This document shows positions 25,149 to 35,556 of a stretch of 64,000 bases of DNA, piece after piece (positions within the stretch are counted from its first letter, which is position 1; each line of letters starts with the position of its first letter). The DNA comes from Klebsiella quasivariicola (GTDB lineage Bacteria; Pseudomonadota; Gammaproteobacteria; Enterobacterales; Enterobacteriaceae), in the NCBI RefSeq assembly GCF_002269255.1, contig NZ_CP022823.1, positions 1,240,001-1,304,000 of the forward strand, read 5' to 3'. The notes beneath the pieces were generated by a model that had not been told where the DNA came from, did no database searches, and was given only the letters and a program-made list of their open reading frames with translations. The position numbers were made by a program, and so were the translations under genes.

Positions 25149-28100
25149 TTATTCAAACCGCTGTTCCCGTTCACTATCTTCCCGTTGCTCACGTTCTATT
25201 TGGCGTTCGATCCAATGAATTATTTTTTCATGCACTATTCTGGCTGCTTTAGCAATATCTGGGCGTTCATGCTTGCTCAACATACTGAAAGCATCAGCTC
25301 TAAGTTGCATGATATTTGACAAACTTCCAGTCCAGGATGATGGGCTAATGCGTTCAGCGAAGGCCTCCAGCACAACCATTGGTTCAGGTGAGGCCTCTAA
25401 TAGAGCTAAAGCTGCTTCCTGTATGGTGGTTACACTCTTTTCATCATCCTTCACCCAAAGTGTTACACCAGTTGCAATAGCAGGCCAAACATTGGGATCA
25501 TTTCTGGCGCGGCACCATTGAATTAAAACGTCTACATCAATTTTAGAAAGAGGCAACCGACGTAAGCTTCCGTGACTGATAAAAAATAAACGTCGTTGTC
25601 GCTGTTTTTCGTTACCCTCAAAAACATGATCAAGAAATGCTTCTGGCATCAATGCGGCAGTCGTTTCAATGGTTCTTCCAAATGAATTAAAATACCCATA
25701 ATGCTCATCTAAAACAGAAAAAATCGTGTTCAGCCACTCCTGTTTTTGTGACTCATAACCATCAAATCGCAGAGCAGCGCCAACGACACGTTCCATGCGA
25801 TAATCTGTAGACCCACCAGAGTCACGGTGATCTCTTTGGACTCTAATGATTGCGGCTCTTAAACCAATCTGCCGCAGGTTAGCACCAAGTGTATCCTCAG
25901 CCTTCTCTTGACGAGGTAACCTCATACTTAAAGAATCCAACACTACATCGTCACCATTTATTTTACTCAGGAGACGATGAGCAAGTTCAATAACACGACC
26001 TGCAGACAAATTAACATATTGGTCCCGCCACAAAATTGGCCCATATATGTGCGGGCTTATTTCAGGATCATCCAGAACTGACATACAGCGATTTAAATCA
26101 GTTTCTGTAAACTCTCGCCGAGGGTGCAAACCAACTATAACCCGCCGAAGTTCTGGGTGTTGTGAACATTGTTCGAGAAATTCTTGAGCTAACGTCGGAG
26201 CCACAGCATCTGTTTGTTCGATGAAACCGGCAAAAACTGCAAAATCTTTGTTAATCCTTGGATATAGATCAAGTAGGTTAACAAGCTGCTGCCAGCCAAT
26301 TTGCAGATCATATTCTCCGTCAGCTAACCCCTTTCCAAATGCAATGCGATAGGGCATCCAATCGGTAGAGAACAAATTTTGGCCCAATTCTTCAAGCTTA
26401 TGATTTGATGCCGTAAAATCTCGTCCTAATAGGATAGCTTTGGTTTCAAGCCGCTTCTCAGCCGCGCTAAACTTTTCGGTTTCGTCATGCCCCAAATCAG
26501 CATCAAGCGCCCAATAGTCTCCCCCTCGGCTAAGTACGTAAGTCATTATTTCCGCTACTAAGTCGCTAGGCTCCAGCTCCTTCTCCAGTGCTGCAAGGCT
26601 TTCAGGTATCGGCTCAACCCCCTCGGCATCTGTAGGCCTTGTATAGTCGAAATAAATTATTGAACGGATGGCTTTCCAGCCATCTCCCCAAGGGGAGTAA
26701 GCATGCAATTTACGAGCTGCATCGGCGAGTTTTTCCCTCATCGCATCCTGGTCCCAAAGGCCTCGAAATGCGTCAGCCAGGTTTATACGAGCAGAGGCTT
26801 CAATTTCAGAATCGCCGGAGGTACCCAGTTGCACAGCAACATCGATGAAAGCACTTCGCCATTCAACAAGCTCATCATAGGAGGGGTCAAATCCATAATC
26901 TCTGGGGCGAGCACCAAACTCGTTCACCCCAACGCCTGTCCAGTGTGAGCCTTCCAAAGCAGTAGATAACATTTTGAACCCCAACGCTCTGCGGCTGGTT
27001 ACGCCTGATGAGAAACATTCATTCATCAGCATGATTCGCTGGTTTAAAGAAGCATGAGTGCCAGACAAATACGCTTGGAAAAATCTCACGATCTTGCCTT
27101 GAGCTGAGTCGTGATTGTTACTCTCGTCTTCATAGTCTGCCATATGGATCAGAAGCCTGGCACATCTGTCAAAGGCGTTAGATTCATATGCCAACGATTG
27201 CAAGAGATTGAGAATGGCTAGTCGCCGCGGATCATAAGTCGGTTCAATGCCTTTAAAGTCAGGTGCGGTAAGTTCTGCTTCAATCCGATTTAACAAAGTT
27301 TCAGGGGCGACTGGACCGATATAATCCAGTATGCGCACCGACTCATCGTCCAAGTCTAAAATTTGCCCAATTAGTCCTTCAGGCTGAAGCCAGGCTTCAA
27401 CAATTTCTTTTGCAATAGGGTGGTCATGCAACAACCCCAGTCGATGAGTAAATGAAAGTAATAAACGCGCCCTGTCAGGTGCTTCAAAGACAGCCCTGAG
27501 TTGATAAACCGGGATACTATCAAGTGCAGATGCAGCCAGTTTGTTAGCAATGGCATGGGGTAAGATTGCTCTCCAATTAGCCCTCTTCTGAACAACGTGA
27601 CGACTCATTAGCTTCGTAACTGCTCTAAATAATTGTGCTTTGGAGTACCCCGACAGTGAACCTAATATTTCAAGCTCATTAGAATTCATACCAGTCGCAG
27701 AGACTGAGAATGAATACACCAGAGACAATATTTCCGCTTGTTCCCGTAAATCACCGTCTGGATGATTACGTTGTTCAAACAAGCGATTAAACAACTGCGC
27801 GTCAGAAAGTATGGCCAAACTCTCACCTTCTTCCCCCCTCTCAGCTATAGCCAAAGCAACCCTTGCATTCCCATCTGCGAACTCAGCAATACGACGGGCA
27901 TTATTCTGACCAATAGAAGGGAAGCGACGGATAAGAAGTTGCTCTGCCACCTCCGGACCATCTGTCTCAATATGGATGACCTCAGTTGTCTGTGGTTTGT
28001 CATCCCTAATGTCGTACTCGATAGTGATGAGACTTACTTCTTTTCCTGCGGCTGATACCTTGCTGGCAAGCGAAGCATGGAGTTCTGATGGGCAATTATC

Positions 28101-29000
28101 AAGGATCATAATTGCTCGTCGGTCCTCAGCGATCAGCTTATCAAGCATTGCTGTAGCCGACGGTACTGGCTCAGAGCCAGTATCAACATAAATAGCTACT
28201 GTCCGGTCAAGCGCATCTGTTCCAACAGTTTCATCAAAGAGCGCCTGAACGATCCGAGTCTTCCCGACACCAGACAATCCTGTAATACGAACTGCCTTAT
28301 TCGTCGAACGGATAAGTGCTCGCATTGGGCTAATTGCTTCATCAATTTTGAGTTTTTGCCCCTTTCCCGACGGTAAAGTAATGGTTACACCTGGGGCTGA
28401 GATTAAAGTGTCTGTAACACCTTGGGGCGGATTGCTCCAGGCTCCATAGGGTTGCCAACCGGAATACCCTTGTCCAAGTTTCCCTTTTACCCACAGCATG
28501 ACTGATGGATGTTGGCGGAGCCATTGAATGAGTTTGGAACGGTCGTAGAAATCGAGATGAAGATTGCTTTTGTTAGGATCATCTTTTACTGCATCCCTCA
28601 TCGCTTTGAGACGATCCGCCTTTCCTGACGGCGAGCAATCATCACCCAGGCTGACAATGATGTAGCTACCTTGCTTTCTGGCTTGTTCAGAGATTATGGG
28701 GGAAAGCGCTTTGCCGATGCCCATTTCCTTCTCAATTGTAGCCTTTGGCATTTTATGTTTCTTTGCCTGAAAGACCGTATTAGGCCTTATAAGAAAGCCT
28801 GGTTTCAGTTGATTAACTGGAACCTGCACATGGATATCAATTCCTCCGTCAGGGGCTGTAATTGAGCCAGACCAATTTACACATGCAGGGCTATGACCAT
28901 GTATTGCCACTTCAGCTTCCGCTAGCCGAGCTATCAGCTCTTCTAGCTGAGTATCGGAGAGCCGAAGTAATTCATCCTTTTCAATGTCAAAAATTGCCAC
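25149..29000 (-). CDS. Large STAND-like NTPase with N-terminal PD-(D/E)xK nuclease-like domain
   Basis: A 1283-aa protein with the plan of an antiviral STAND ATPase (Avs-like): effector, NTPase, long helical sensor. Residues about 1-160 have GGIDIHVQV (Asp55 region) and VFQAKKHK (Gln78-Ala-Lys80), the D...QxK pattern of Mrr-type restriction-endonuclease-fold domains, followed by SYIIVSLGDD. Walker A GLSGVGKT is at 240-247 and Walker B AIMILDN at 295-301. The remaining ~900 residues are helical, without repeats that I can name by eye. The start is GTG at 29000 with AGGTGAAGG. It is AT-rich against the core and sits in an integrase-bearing island, so phage defence is likely. Not matched to a named Avs type. 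Confidence 0.75.
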   Translation of the reverse strand: MAIFDIEKDELLRLSDTQLEELIARLAEAEVAIHGHSPACVNWSGSITAPDGGIDIHVQVPVNQLKPGFLIRPNTVFQAKKHKMPKATIEKEMGIGKALSPIISEQARKQGSYIIVSLGDDCSPSGKADRLKAMRDAVKDDPNKSNLHLDFYDRSKLIQWLRQHPSVMLWVKGKLGQGYSGWQPYGAWSNPPQGVTDTLISAPGVTITLPSGKGQKLKIDEAISPMRALIRSTNKAVRITGLSGVGKTRIVQALFDETVGTDALDRTVAIYVDTGSEPVPSATAMLDKLIAEDRRAIMILDNCPSELHASLASKVSAAGKEVSLITIEYDIRDDKPQTTEVIHIETDGPEVAEQLLIRRFPSIGQNNARRIAEFADGNARVALAIAERGEEGESLAILSDAQLFNRLFEQRNHPDGDLREQAEILSLVYSFSVSATGMNSNELEILGSLSGYSKAQLFRAVTKLMSRHVVQKRANWRAILPHAIANKLAASALDSIPVYQLRAVFEAPDRARLLLSFTHRLGLLHDHPIAKEIVEAWLQPEGLIGQILDLDDESVRILDYIGPVAPETLLNRIEAELTAPDFKGIEPTYDPRRLAILNLLQSLAYESNAFDRCARLLIHMADYEDESNNHDSAQGKIVRFFQAYLSGTHASLNQRIMLMNECFSSGVTSRRALGFKMLSTALEGSHWTGVGVNEFGARPRDYGFDPSYDELVEWRSAFIDVAVQLGTSGDSEIEASARINLADAFRGLWDQDAMREKLADAARKLHAYSPWGDGWKAIRSIIYFDYTRPTDAEGVEPIPESLAALEKELEPSDLVAEIMTYVLSRGGDYWALDADLGHDETEKFSAAEKRLETKAILLGRDFTASNHKLEELGQNLFSTDWMPYRIAFGKGLADGEYDLQIGWQQLVNLLDLYPRINKDFAVFAGFIEQTDAVAPTLAQEFLEQCSQHPELRRVIVGLHPRREFTETDLNRCMSVLDDPEISPHIYGPILWRDQYVNLSAGRVIELAHRLLSKINGDDVVLDSLSMRLPRQEKAEDTLGANLRQIGLRAAIIRVQRDHRDSGGSTDYRMERVVGAALRFDGYESQKQEWLNTIFSVLDEHYGYFNSFGRTIETTAALMPEAFLDHVFEGNEKQRQRRLFFISHGSLRRLPLSKIDVDVLIQWCRARNDPNVWPAIATGVTLWVKDDEKSVTTIQEAALALLEASPEPMVVLEAFAERISPSSWTGSLSNIMQLRADAFSMLSKHERPDIAKAARIVHEKIIHWIERQIEREQREDSEREQRFE

Positions 29001-29341
29001 GCCTTCACCTTAGTAAAAAATTTCTGTCATGGTTCAAACACTATGGGTACTTATTAGTCTGTTCATAGATTTTAAGAGCAAGTAGTGTTGTTTGAGTTTT
29101 TTCGCATTGCTGGGATGGAACCAGGCGAATAAATGAGCTTGACCCAATGTTTGTGCATAAGGGGCTTTATCGAACGCAATTATTTCGCTCCTTTGAAAGT
29201 GCAACGCCGAGCGTAGCTGTATCACGGCATACTCACTACAACGGTGCAAGATAATCCCGAGAATTTATCCCGAGCTGAGTGTGCAATGTACTGTAAAAAC
29301 ACATAAAAGCAGCCATTAAAACGGAGCTTTTGTCACGTATG
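29001..29341. other. Intergenic region between the two large NTPase genes
   Basis: About 340 bases. A 71-codon minus-strand frame (29034-29249, MHRCSEYAVIQLRSALHFQR...) fills part of it and ends 34 bp before the GTG of the next gene, but it has no recognisable family and a weak start. The region should hold the promoter of the 1283-aa gene. AATTTATCCCGAGCTGAG near 29260 is not a recognised site. Confidence 0.35.
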
Positions 29342-32300
29342 TTAAAGCCCACGTACGGTGTCACCCTCATCATGCTGACGGCTTAAATTTGGGCATGTAA
29401 GAAAACCTGGCCACGGTGCTTTTCCTCCAAACAAATGCTCCATTCGTTTGTTGCTAGGCTTCTGGAAACGGGAATTCAGCTTCGACAAAACAGTAGGCCA
29501 GTATTGCTGAAAAATATCTCTGTTATCAGTGTGTTCATACCCGATTGCCAAGAATCTTTCATCGACGACTTGCAAAAATATAACTGAAGCACACCAGAAA
29601 GATTCTGCGGAGGGCGCCTGCTGCATCAATTTGAACCAGTGACGCGTCCATAAATGACGCTGATAGGAGTCACTTGCACTTTTTAAGGACTTTTGGAGAA
29701 GGCCCGAATAGGTGTTTGCTTTGAGCGTGCCGTCCGAAAGCTCATTCTGACCTAAATACCCCGCCATCATGATGCCCCTAGCTTGGAGCACAGGCCAGGA
29801 TGAGTTACAACACTTCCGAGTGTATTGCAGTAATTTTTCACTCTGCTGACAGAACAGGGCTGCCCAAACCTCATGGGCAAGCCGATTGTTATTTTCCGCT
29901 AGAGCTAATCGACGCCAGCGCAATGCCTCAATCTCAGGGCTGTCGAACGAAGACCAGACCGCAACAGCACACAGATCAAGCTCGGCCTCGGTAAACACAA
30001 CGCGACAGAAAGGAACAATGTGGTCAAGTCGTTCAAAAAGACGAACTGACACTTCTGGATGCTGAGTCGAGATGGCCTGTGCAAGTGTTAGTCCTATATG
30101 TCTGACCTGGTGGAGAACATCCACATTTTTGTTATCAAGGAACAGGTTTGCCCATGCAAGTGAACGCTCAGGTTCAGCCCTCACCAGAGCTGCAATGTCG
30201 TCAGGATAATAATGGTTAGTCAGATCAGATAGATTTAGTTTGGTAAGTACATCTTTGATTTCATGGTAATTATGTTGAATGCGTTGCTGTTGCTTTTCGA
30301 AGTTATCCATCTCCTGAAGTGCCATTAGTGATCTCATGTCTTCACCATCCTCTCGCTTAGGAACGACAACCTCACTAAGATGGTGAAATGTATAAGCCCT
30401 GTCGTCTGTCGACCTCAGAAGCAGTTTAAGCTGCAGGGTCCCCACATCAATTGTCTGCTGAAAGGCATTATTCAAGAGTACGTCAAAATACTGCGCAGCA
30501 TCTCTAGCGATTTCTCCGTTATAAATGCTTGCCAATTGAGCAATGTGGAAATAGGTTAAGTGCGTTTTCCCTTCTTTCCACCCGATGATGTTTTGATTAA
30601 TTGCCTTGAGCAGCAAGGCTGAGAAGTGCCACTGCTCGTACTGATCGGATGTTGTGATTGATTCAGACATCACGATCTCGGCACCGCAACGTAACGCAAT
30701 CGGGTCATTCACGTTTATCAGCATCTTCAGCGTAAGATGTCGGACGCTTTTCGATGCACTACTGAGCAATTGCGGAAGGGCATTTACTAGGCCCGCAGGT
30801 AACGGGCCAGTCTTAGGATGAAACAGTAACGATGTTAGCTGCTCATCCGTATCGCCATTAGCTAACGCCGCAAGTACGTTGTTTTCAGTATCCTGCCAGT
30901 TCAGTGTTTTTAAGCTGTCACTGAGCGACATAATCAGTTTATCTCCATAGCGGAGTGTCCTTAAAACGGAGATTTGTTCATTAACACTCAATTGATGAAA
31001 AGCCAGAATCAATTGGAACTGCTGCATCAGTTCCGATTCCTCGCCCAGAGATGACCATGCTGACCGGTCGTCTTTAGTGCTGCTGGTCACTCGTCTTACG
31101 AGTTTTCTTGCAATATCAGGAGTTATTAATGCCCTATGCGGTAAGAGCGCAAAAATACCCTGTCGTAGTGGGAGACCGCTTCGGCACAGAATGTCTTCAG
31201 CAAGTTTGAGGTGATTATCGATAGCTACCTGAGGTTGGTAACGGGCAAGAGAGGTGGTTGCCCCCGTAAAGAATCTTTCTTGATAACCGATGCCGAAGGA
31301 ATTGAAGAGCTTGCTTACGTCCAATTTGCTATGTTTCTCTGCCGTTTGGCTGACATTGCTGGATTCTGGATTAGCCGGATTACAGGGGTCAGCTTCACAC
31401 CATGATTCATTTATATGCCAACTTTTGATGTCCGAACTATTGTCACGTAACTGGTGTGCAAGCATCTCGGCGAGTTGCGCATCGTCAGAATTACCTGTCG
31501 CCATCAAAAGATTAATAGCCGTCCATTTACCTGTACGTGAACTTTTGTTATGTACAAAAAGCGTCCATTGATCCCGCAAGTGGGAACGGACGTTTTGCCA
31601 GTCAATTGAGTTAAACGCGATCAAGTCGCGGAATGTCTGCCAGGGAACGCCATAATCCTGGTTTATATTAGAAGCAAAATTCCATTTAACTAACGCATTA
31701 ATATGCGGCATTAAAGCCTTTCCTGCAAAAAGCTTCATGGCTAGTGAATGAAGTGCCGATAAACTATCTGTGTCTTTTAAGACTAATGTTCTGAAAATTT
31801 CTGTTTCTTCAGGCGACAATAGGCCAATTTTATGCTCACGTTCTTTTTGCCGTTTTTCAATTTCAGTCTGTATGTCAGCATCACGCTGACCCCCCCCCAC
31901 TGACCATAGAGGGGTAAGAGTTGGACTCCATACAAGCCAGTTATTAGCTGCTGTCAGAATTTTTTCCGCGGAGGATGTGTGTCGGGAGGCGTGCAGGAGC
32001 GCATCTTCAATCCAGTAATGCTGTGGGAGATTGATATCACGTAGTGCAAGATGTTCACAAGCATTGATGAATATTTCAGGCCGACGTCGCGCTAGAGCCA
32101 TAAATGCAGGGGTAAGCAGCGCGTCGGGATTTTGCAGTCCGGCAAAACTAACTAGAATGGCAACGCCGCTTGCAACAGGATACTGCCTTTCTAGGCTGGC
32201 AATGGTGAGGGCTGCAAAGAGGGTATCCGACGTCTTATCAAGCGCGATGACGGGCTCGACGACGGAGGCCATTACCTCATCAAGATCTTTATGATTTCTG

Positions 32301-34078
32301 GCTGCTTTATTGACAATATCAAGGATAGCCATCCCCAGAGCCAGGCTAAGTCCTTCAGGATGAATACGATAGCTTGTTGGGTCTTCAGGCAAGGGGATAA
32401 AAAAACGCCCATCAATAACGGCTTGCAACCCTCCTTGAAAAATACCGTTAAGTTCTGCATTGAAAATATCAATATCTTCATTGTCTTTGATTTCGATCCG
32501 TTCAAGCACTTCCTGTCCGAACGAACGCAGCTTATTACTGAATAGCTCTGCAGAGAGTTCATAACTATCTCGTTGGCTGACTTTAATGTGCTCAAACAAC
32601 ATCAACGATACACTTAGCTCTGCTAAATCATGCAATTGTTCTGCACTAAACAGTTCTAATGCAATTCCAAGCATACGTGGATTAAGCAGGCTGGTTGCAA
32701 CGCTCTCACTGAGTTTTCTTCCTGCGATGCTGATATAGCATAAAGCGAGTATTGAGTCCCGTTCTTCTGCGGACCATTCCGGGACAGGCCTTTTTATAAC
32801 GGGTGTTGCCAGTCTGGATTCAACATTTTGAGTAAAATAATGCTTTCTGGACGTCACAATCAGTTTGCCACCCAGACACTGAAGGAATTCGCTCAGCCTG
32901 TCGATGAAATGTGCCCAGCGGATCGCTGGACGTTGATTTATACCGTCAAGTATGACAATCAATCCACATGCGGGGCGCTTTTCGCTATCGGACCACGTCC
33001 TGAATTGCTCATGCCAGAATTTGGTGTGAAGAGATAGATCTCCCTGACAACTACGACACAGGGCGTTGATGACGACAGCAGCGATATCATTACAAGGTTC
33101 CTCTATGTCTTCCGCTCTAATAAACGCTGTTAGTGGCTTTACAGGAACGGACAGCCAGTGTTGTGCTACTAGCCATGATTTACCATTACCCTCTGCTCCC
33201 GTTACGACGATTACTCCGCCTTCTGGTAAGGTTGATAGGTCGTCGGAAAATTGCTTTATGAGCGCAGTGCGTGTAAGCACGACCTGAGAGTCACCCGGGC
33301 ATAGCACTTGCCCAAGTCTTGTTTTTGAGCGGATTTTATTTGACAGTGTTTCTTTCAACCATTGTTCATTAACAGAGCAAAGGTGCTGAACCGAGAACAT
33401 TTGTTCTGGAAAAAGCCGTCGATTTAATTCTTCGAAACGTTCATGCATTGTTTGAGAATGAATTCTCATTAAGATGCCCAACTCTGGATCTTTAAGGCCG
33501 CTAAGAGTACCTTCGGTAATGGCATTAACCGATTGATATATAATGTCTTTTGCCCTGTGTTCAGTTTCCCCTGTTTTAGCTACGTAGATTTCAATTAATA
33601 CCTGCTCACTCTCAAAGGGATTTATGCTGCCGGTTAATTTTTGTACTGCTAGGTTTTTGAGGTGTTCCTGAACCTCAGCGACATTAAGCCACTCCTTAAC
33701 GTGAGGCATTGCAAATGTTTCCGTGCCAACAATCTTACTCTCTAGCAGTAAAACCCAACGCTTCCAGGTTGGCTGCAATGCCGATGGTTCTACGCCAAGA
33801 TGCACTAACGTTTTTTCCATAACACTAGAGAGTGAATGTTTTTCTTGTTCAGGGTGCGTCAGAGCCTTCCGTTCTGCTAACGGTCGTTTAATCTGGGCCC
33901 AGATGCCTTTGCCCATTGACAAAAAGGGGCGAATTAAAACAGAAAACTCCACGTACTTATGCTCCTTAGATGAAAAAAATTCACCGAACAGATGGCGATA
34001 CTGGATATTAAAGCGTATCGAATCTGTCTGGGTAAATGTGCACTTAATGACGCTTAAGCTGACGCGCCGTCCTGCCAT
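29342..34078 (-). CDS. Giant STAND-like P-loop NTPase, unrecognised family
   Basis: A 1578-aa protein. Walker A GAEGNGKS is at residues 294-301 (preceded by GGVIVVTG), Walker B LIVILDG at 373-379, and a sensor-like GKLIVTSRKHYF near 404. This order is that of STAND/NACHT-type ATPases. Residues 1-290 form an unassigned N-terminal region without a visible nuclease, TIR or protease motif. From about residue 560 to the end the protein is helical with HEAT- or TPR-like character (for example ALLLKAINQNIIGWK, SVRHLTLKMLINVNDPIAL). No transmembrane segment is evident. The ATG at 34078 has only a weak ribosome site; other starts further in are possible. AT-rich island context and the partner gene suggest a defence role, which is inference. 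Confidence 0.72.
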   Translation of the reverse strand: MAGRRVSLSVIKCTFTQTDSIRFNIQYRHLFGEFFSSKEHKYVEFSVLIRPFLSMGKGIWAQIKRPLAERKALTHPEQEKHSLSSVMEKTLVHLGVEPSALQPTWKRWVLLLESKIVGTETFAMPHVKEWLNVAEVQEHLKNLAVQKLTGSINPFESEQVLIEIYVAKTGETEHRAKDIIYQSVNAITEGTLSGLKDPELGILMRIHSQTMHERFEELNRRLFPEQMFSVQHLCSVNEQWLKETLSNKIRSKTRLGQVLCPGDSQVVLTRTALIKQFSDDLSTLPEGGVIVVTGAEGNGKSWLVAQHWLSVPVKPLTAFIRAEDIEEPCNDIAAVVINALCRSCQGDLSLHTKFWHEQFRTWSDSEKRPACGLIVILDGINQRPAIRWAHFIDRLSEFLQCLGGKLIVTSRKHYFTQNVESRLATPVIKRPVPEWSAEERDSILALCYISIAGRKLSESVATSLLNPRMLGIALELFSAEQLHDLAELSVSLMLFEHIKVSQRDSYELSAELFSNKLRSFGQEVLERIEIKDNEDIDIFNAELNGIFQGGLQAVIDGRFFIPLPEDPTSYRIHPEGLSLALGMAILDIVNKAARNHKDLDEVMASVVEPVIALDKTSDTLFAALTIASLERQYPVASGVAILVSFAGLQNPDALLTPAFMALARRRPEIFINACEHLALRDINLPQHYWIEDALLHASRHTSSAEKILTAANNWLVWSPTLTPLWSVGGGQRDADIQTEIEKRQKEREHKIGLLSPEETEIFRTLVLKDTDSLSALHSLAMKLFAGKALMPHINALVKWNFASNINQDYGVPWQTFRDLIAFNSIDWQNVRSHLRDQWTLFVHNKSSRTGKWTAINLLMATGNSDDAQLAEMLAHQLRDNSSDIKSWHINESWCEADPCNPANPESSNVSQTAEKHSKLDVSKLFNSFGIGYQERFFTGATTSLARYQPQVAIDNHLKLAEDILCRSGLPLRQGIFALLPHRALITPDIARKLVRRVTSSTKDDRSAWSSLGEESELMQQFQLILAFHQLSVNEQISVLRTLRYGDKLIMSLSDSLKTLNWQDTENNVLAALANGDTDEQLTSLLFHPKTGPLPAGLVNALPQLLSSASKSVRHLTLKMLINVNDPIALRCGAEIVMSESITTSDQYEQWHFSALLLKAINQNIIGWKEGKTHLTYFHIAQLASIYNGEIARDAAQYFDVLLNNAFQQTIDVGTLQLKLLLRSTDDRAYTFHHLSEVVVPKREDGEDMRSLMALQEMDNFEKQQQRIQHNYHEIKDVLTKLNLSDLTNHYYPDDIAALVRAEPERSLAWANLFLDNKNVDVLHQVRHIGLTLAQAISTQHPEVSVRLFERLDHIVPFCRVVFTEAELDLCAVAVWSSFDSPEIEALRWRRLALAENNNRLAHEVWAALFCQQSEKLLQYTRKCCNSSWPVLQARGIMMAGYLGQNELSDGTLKANTYSGLLQKSLKSASDSYQRHLWTRHWFKLMQQAPSAESFWCASVIFLQVVDERFLAIGYEHTDNRDIFQQYWPTVLSKLNSRFQKPSNKRMEHLFGGKAPWPGFLTCPNLSRQHDEGDTVRGL

Positions 34079-34306
34079 TGCTATGTTGAACTTCTGAGTC
34101 TGACATCGGTTGTCGCAAAATCACATAAGACTTTAAACAAAAAATACATTAGCAAATGGGGCGTTGCACTATGCAGCGTTCATTCTTTTAATTACTCCTG
34201 CTTTTTAGGGTAACATTCGCTCCTGACTATTACCGGATGGAAATATAAAGTTTTACTTTATCAGCCCAAAAGCTTGAACTGATCTCAGTTTAATTAAGTC
34301 ACACGA
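34079..34306. other. Spacer between giant NTPase gene and integrase remnant
   Basis: About 228 AT-rich bases with no supported frame. It should contain the promoter for the 1578-aa gene. No terminator or known site recognised. Confidence 0.35.
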
Positions 34307-35538
34307 CTAACCGCATTCCTTTTGTCCCACTATAAATGATACTTCCGCGATCAGAAGCATAACGAAGTCAGCCCACCACTGCATCATTGGCCGTCGCTGC
34401 TCAAGATAATCGCTGCGGTTATAAGCACGCCGAACCTCATTCTTATCCACGTGGGCTAGTACTGCCTCGATAACATCAGGCGGAAAGCCTTGTTCATTAA
34501 GGGCTGTACTGGCGATAGATCGCAGACCGTGTGAAACGAGCACCCCACCAAAACCTGCGCGTTTTAGCGAAGCGTTTACGGTCTGACTGTTCATCGGCTG
34601 GGTTGGTTTGATGCGGCTGGGAAAGATAAATCTCGATTTCAACTTAAAGGCTTCATCATCTCCAGTATTGCAATTGCTTCATCTGACAATGGAACAGTAT
34701 GGTCGCGGTTCATTTTCATGCGTGCTGCAGGAATCTTCCACTCCCGCGCTTCTATGTCTACTTCTTCCCAGCGAGCTTCAGCCGCTTCGGCAGGGCGGGT
34801 AATAGTAAGAAGTTGCCACATGAACAGGCAGCGTGTGGAAAGGCTAATGCTGGCTGTTCGCATTGTCTGCATCAGTTGAGGTAGCTCATCCGGTCGAATG
34901 CTGGGCATGTTCTTTTTCTGAGGCTTCTCGAAGGCTTTACCGATATTAACGCTGGGAACAGCATCAATCAGCCCTGTGTTTTGTGCATAGATCATGACCT
35001 CATTAATGCGTTGGCACAGGCGACGAACGGTTTCCAGTGCTCCTCTGGCCTGAACCGGTTGGACGGCCCGAACCAGCGTGTGAGCTTTAATATCTGTAAC
35101 GCTAACGTCGCCAATTGCAGGAAAGACATCTCTTTCAAGAGAGCGCCAGATATCGTCGGCATAGTCCTCTGTCACACTGGCTTTCTTCACATTCCACCAA
35201 CGTTCAGCTACGAGTTGGAAAGTATTGGTTTTAGCTTCCAGTGAGCTGCGTAGTTGTTCTTGCTGATGTTCCTGAGGGTCGATTTGTTTCGCCAGAAGAG
35301 AACGAGACTCTGCGCGATAGTTTCTGGCATCGGCAAGCGTAACTGACGGGTAGGGGCCAATGCTCTTTTTCGCTCGTTTCTTGGTGACGGGGCGAATGTA
35401 GCGGAATTGCCAGATTTTACTCCCGCTGGATTTGATCAGTAGCTCAAGGCCATCGCCATCATAGAGAACGTAGTCCGCTTCCTTGGGTTTAGCAGATTCG
35501 ATTTCTTTAACGGATAGGGGTTTGGTTTGTCTTGCCAT
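34307..35538 (-). pseudogene. CP4-57-type tyrosine recombinase (island integrase), inactivated
   Basis: Integrase of the P4/CP4-57 (SlpA/IntA) branch, which inserts DNA into the 3' end of ssrA. The first part (35538-34639) reads MARQTKPLSVKEIESAKPKE..., with the DUF4102-type N-domain, the core-binding domain and the first catalytic Arg region (TITRPAEAAEARWEEVD), and stops at ...EMMKPLS-TGA. The second part (from 34642) is one frame away: FIFPSRIKPTQPMNSQTVN, then the catalytic VSHGLRSIASTAL and HVDKNEVRRAYNRSDYLEQRR with the active Tyr. Against the expected LSGNREFIFPS, a G-to-T change made TGA and one T is missing from the GATTTT run, so there are two lesions. The last residues also diverge. 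The island is probably locked in place. Confidence 0.88.
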
Positions 35539-35556
35539 TGCCGGGTTTCCATAGTC

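Noticed and set aside
29034..29249. 71-codon frame between the two large NTPases
   Set aside because: No recognisable family, weak start and no strong ribosome site; kept only as a note in the intergenic entry.
34307..34642. Separate 111-codon gene after the integrase
   Set aside because: Its sequence is the catalytic C-terminus of the same integrase, displaced by a frameshift, not an independent gene.
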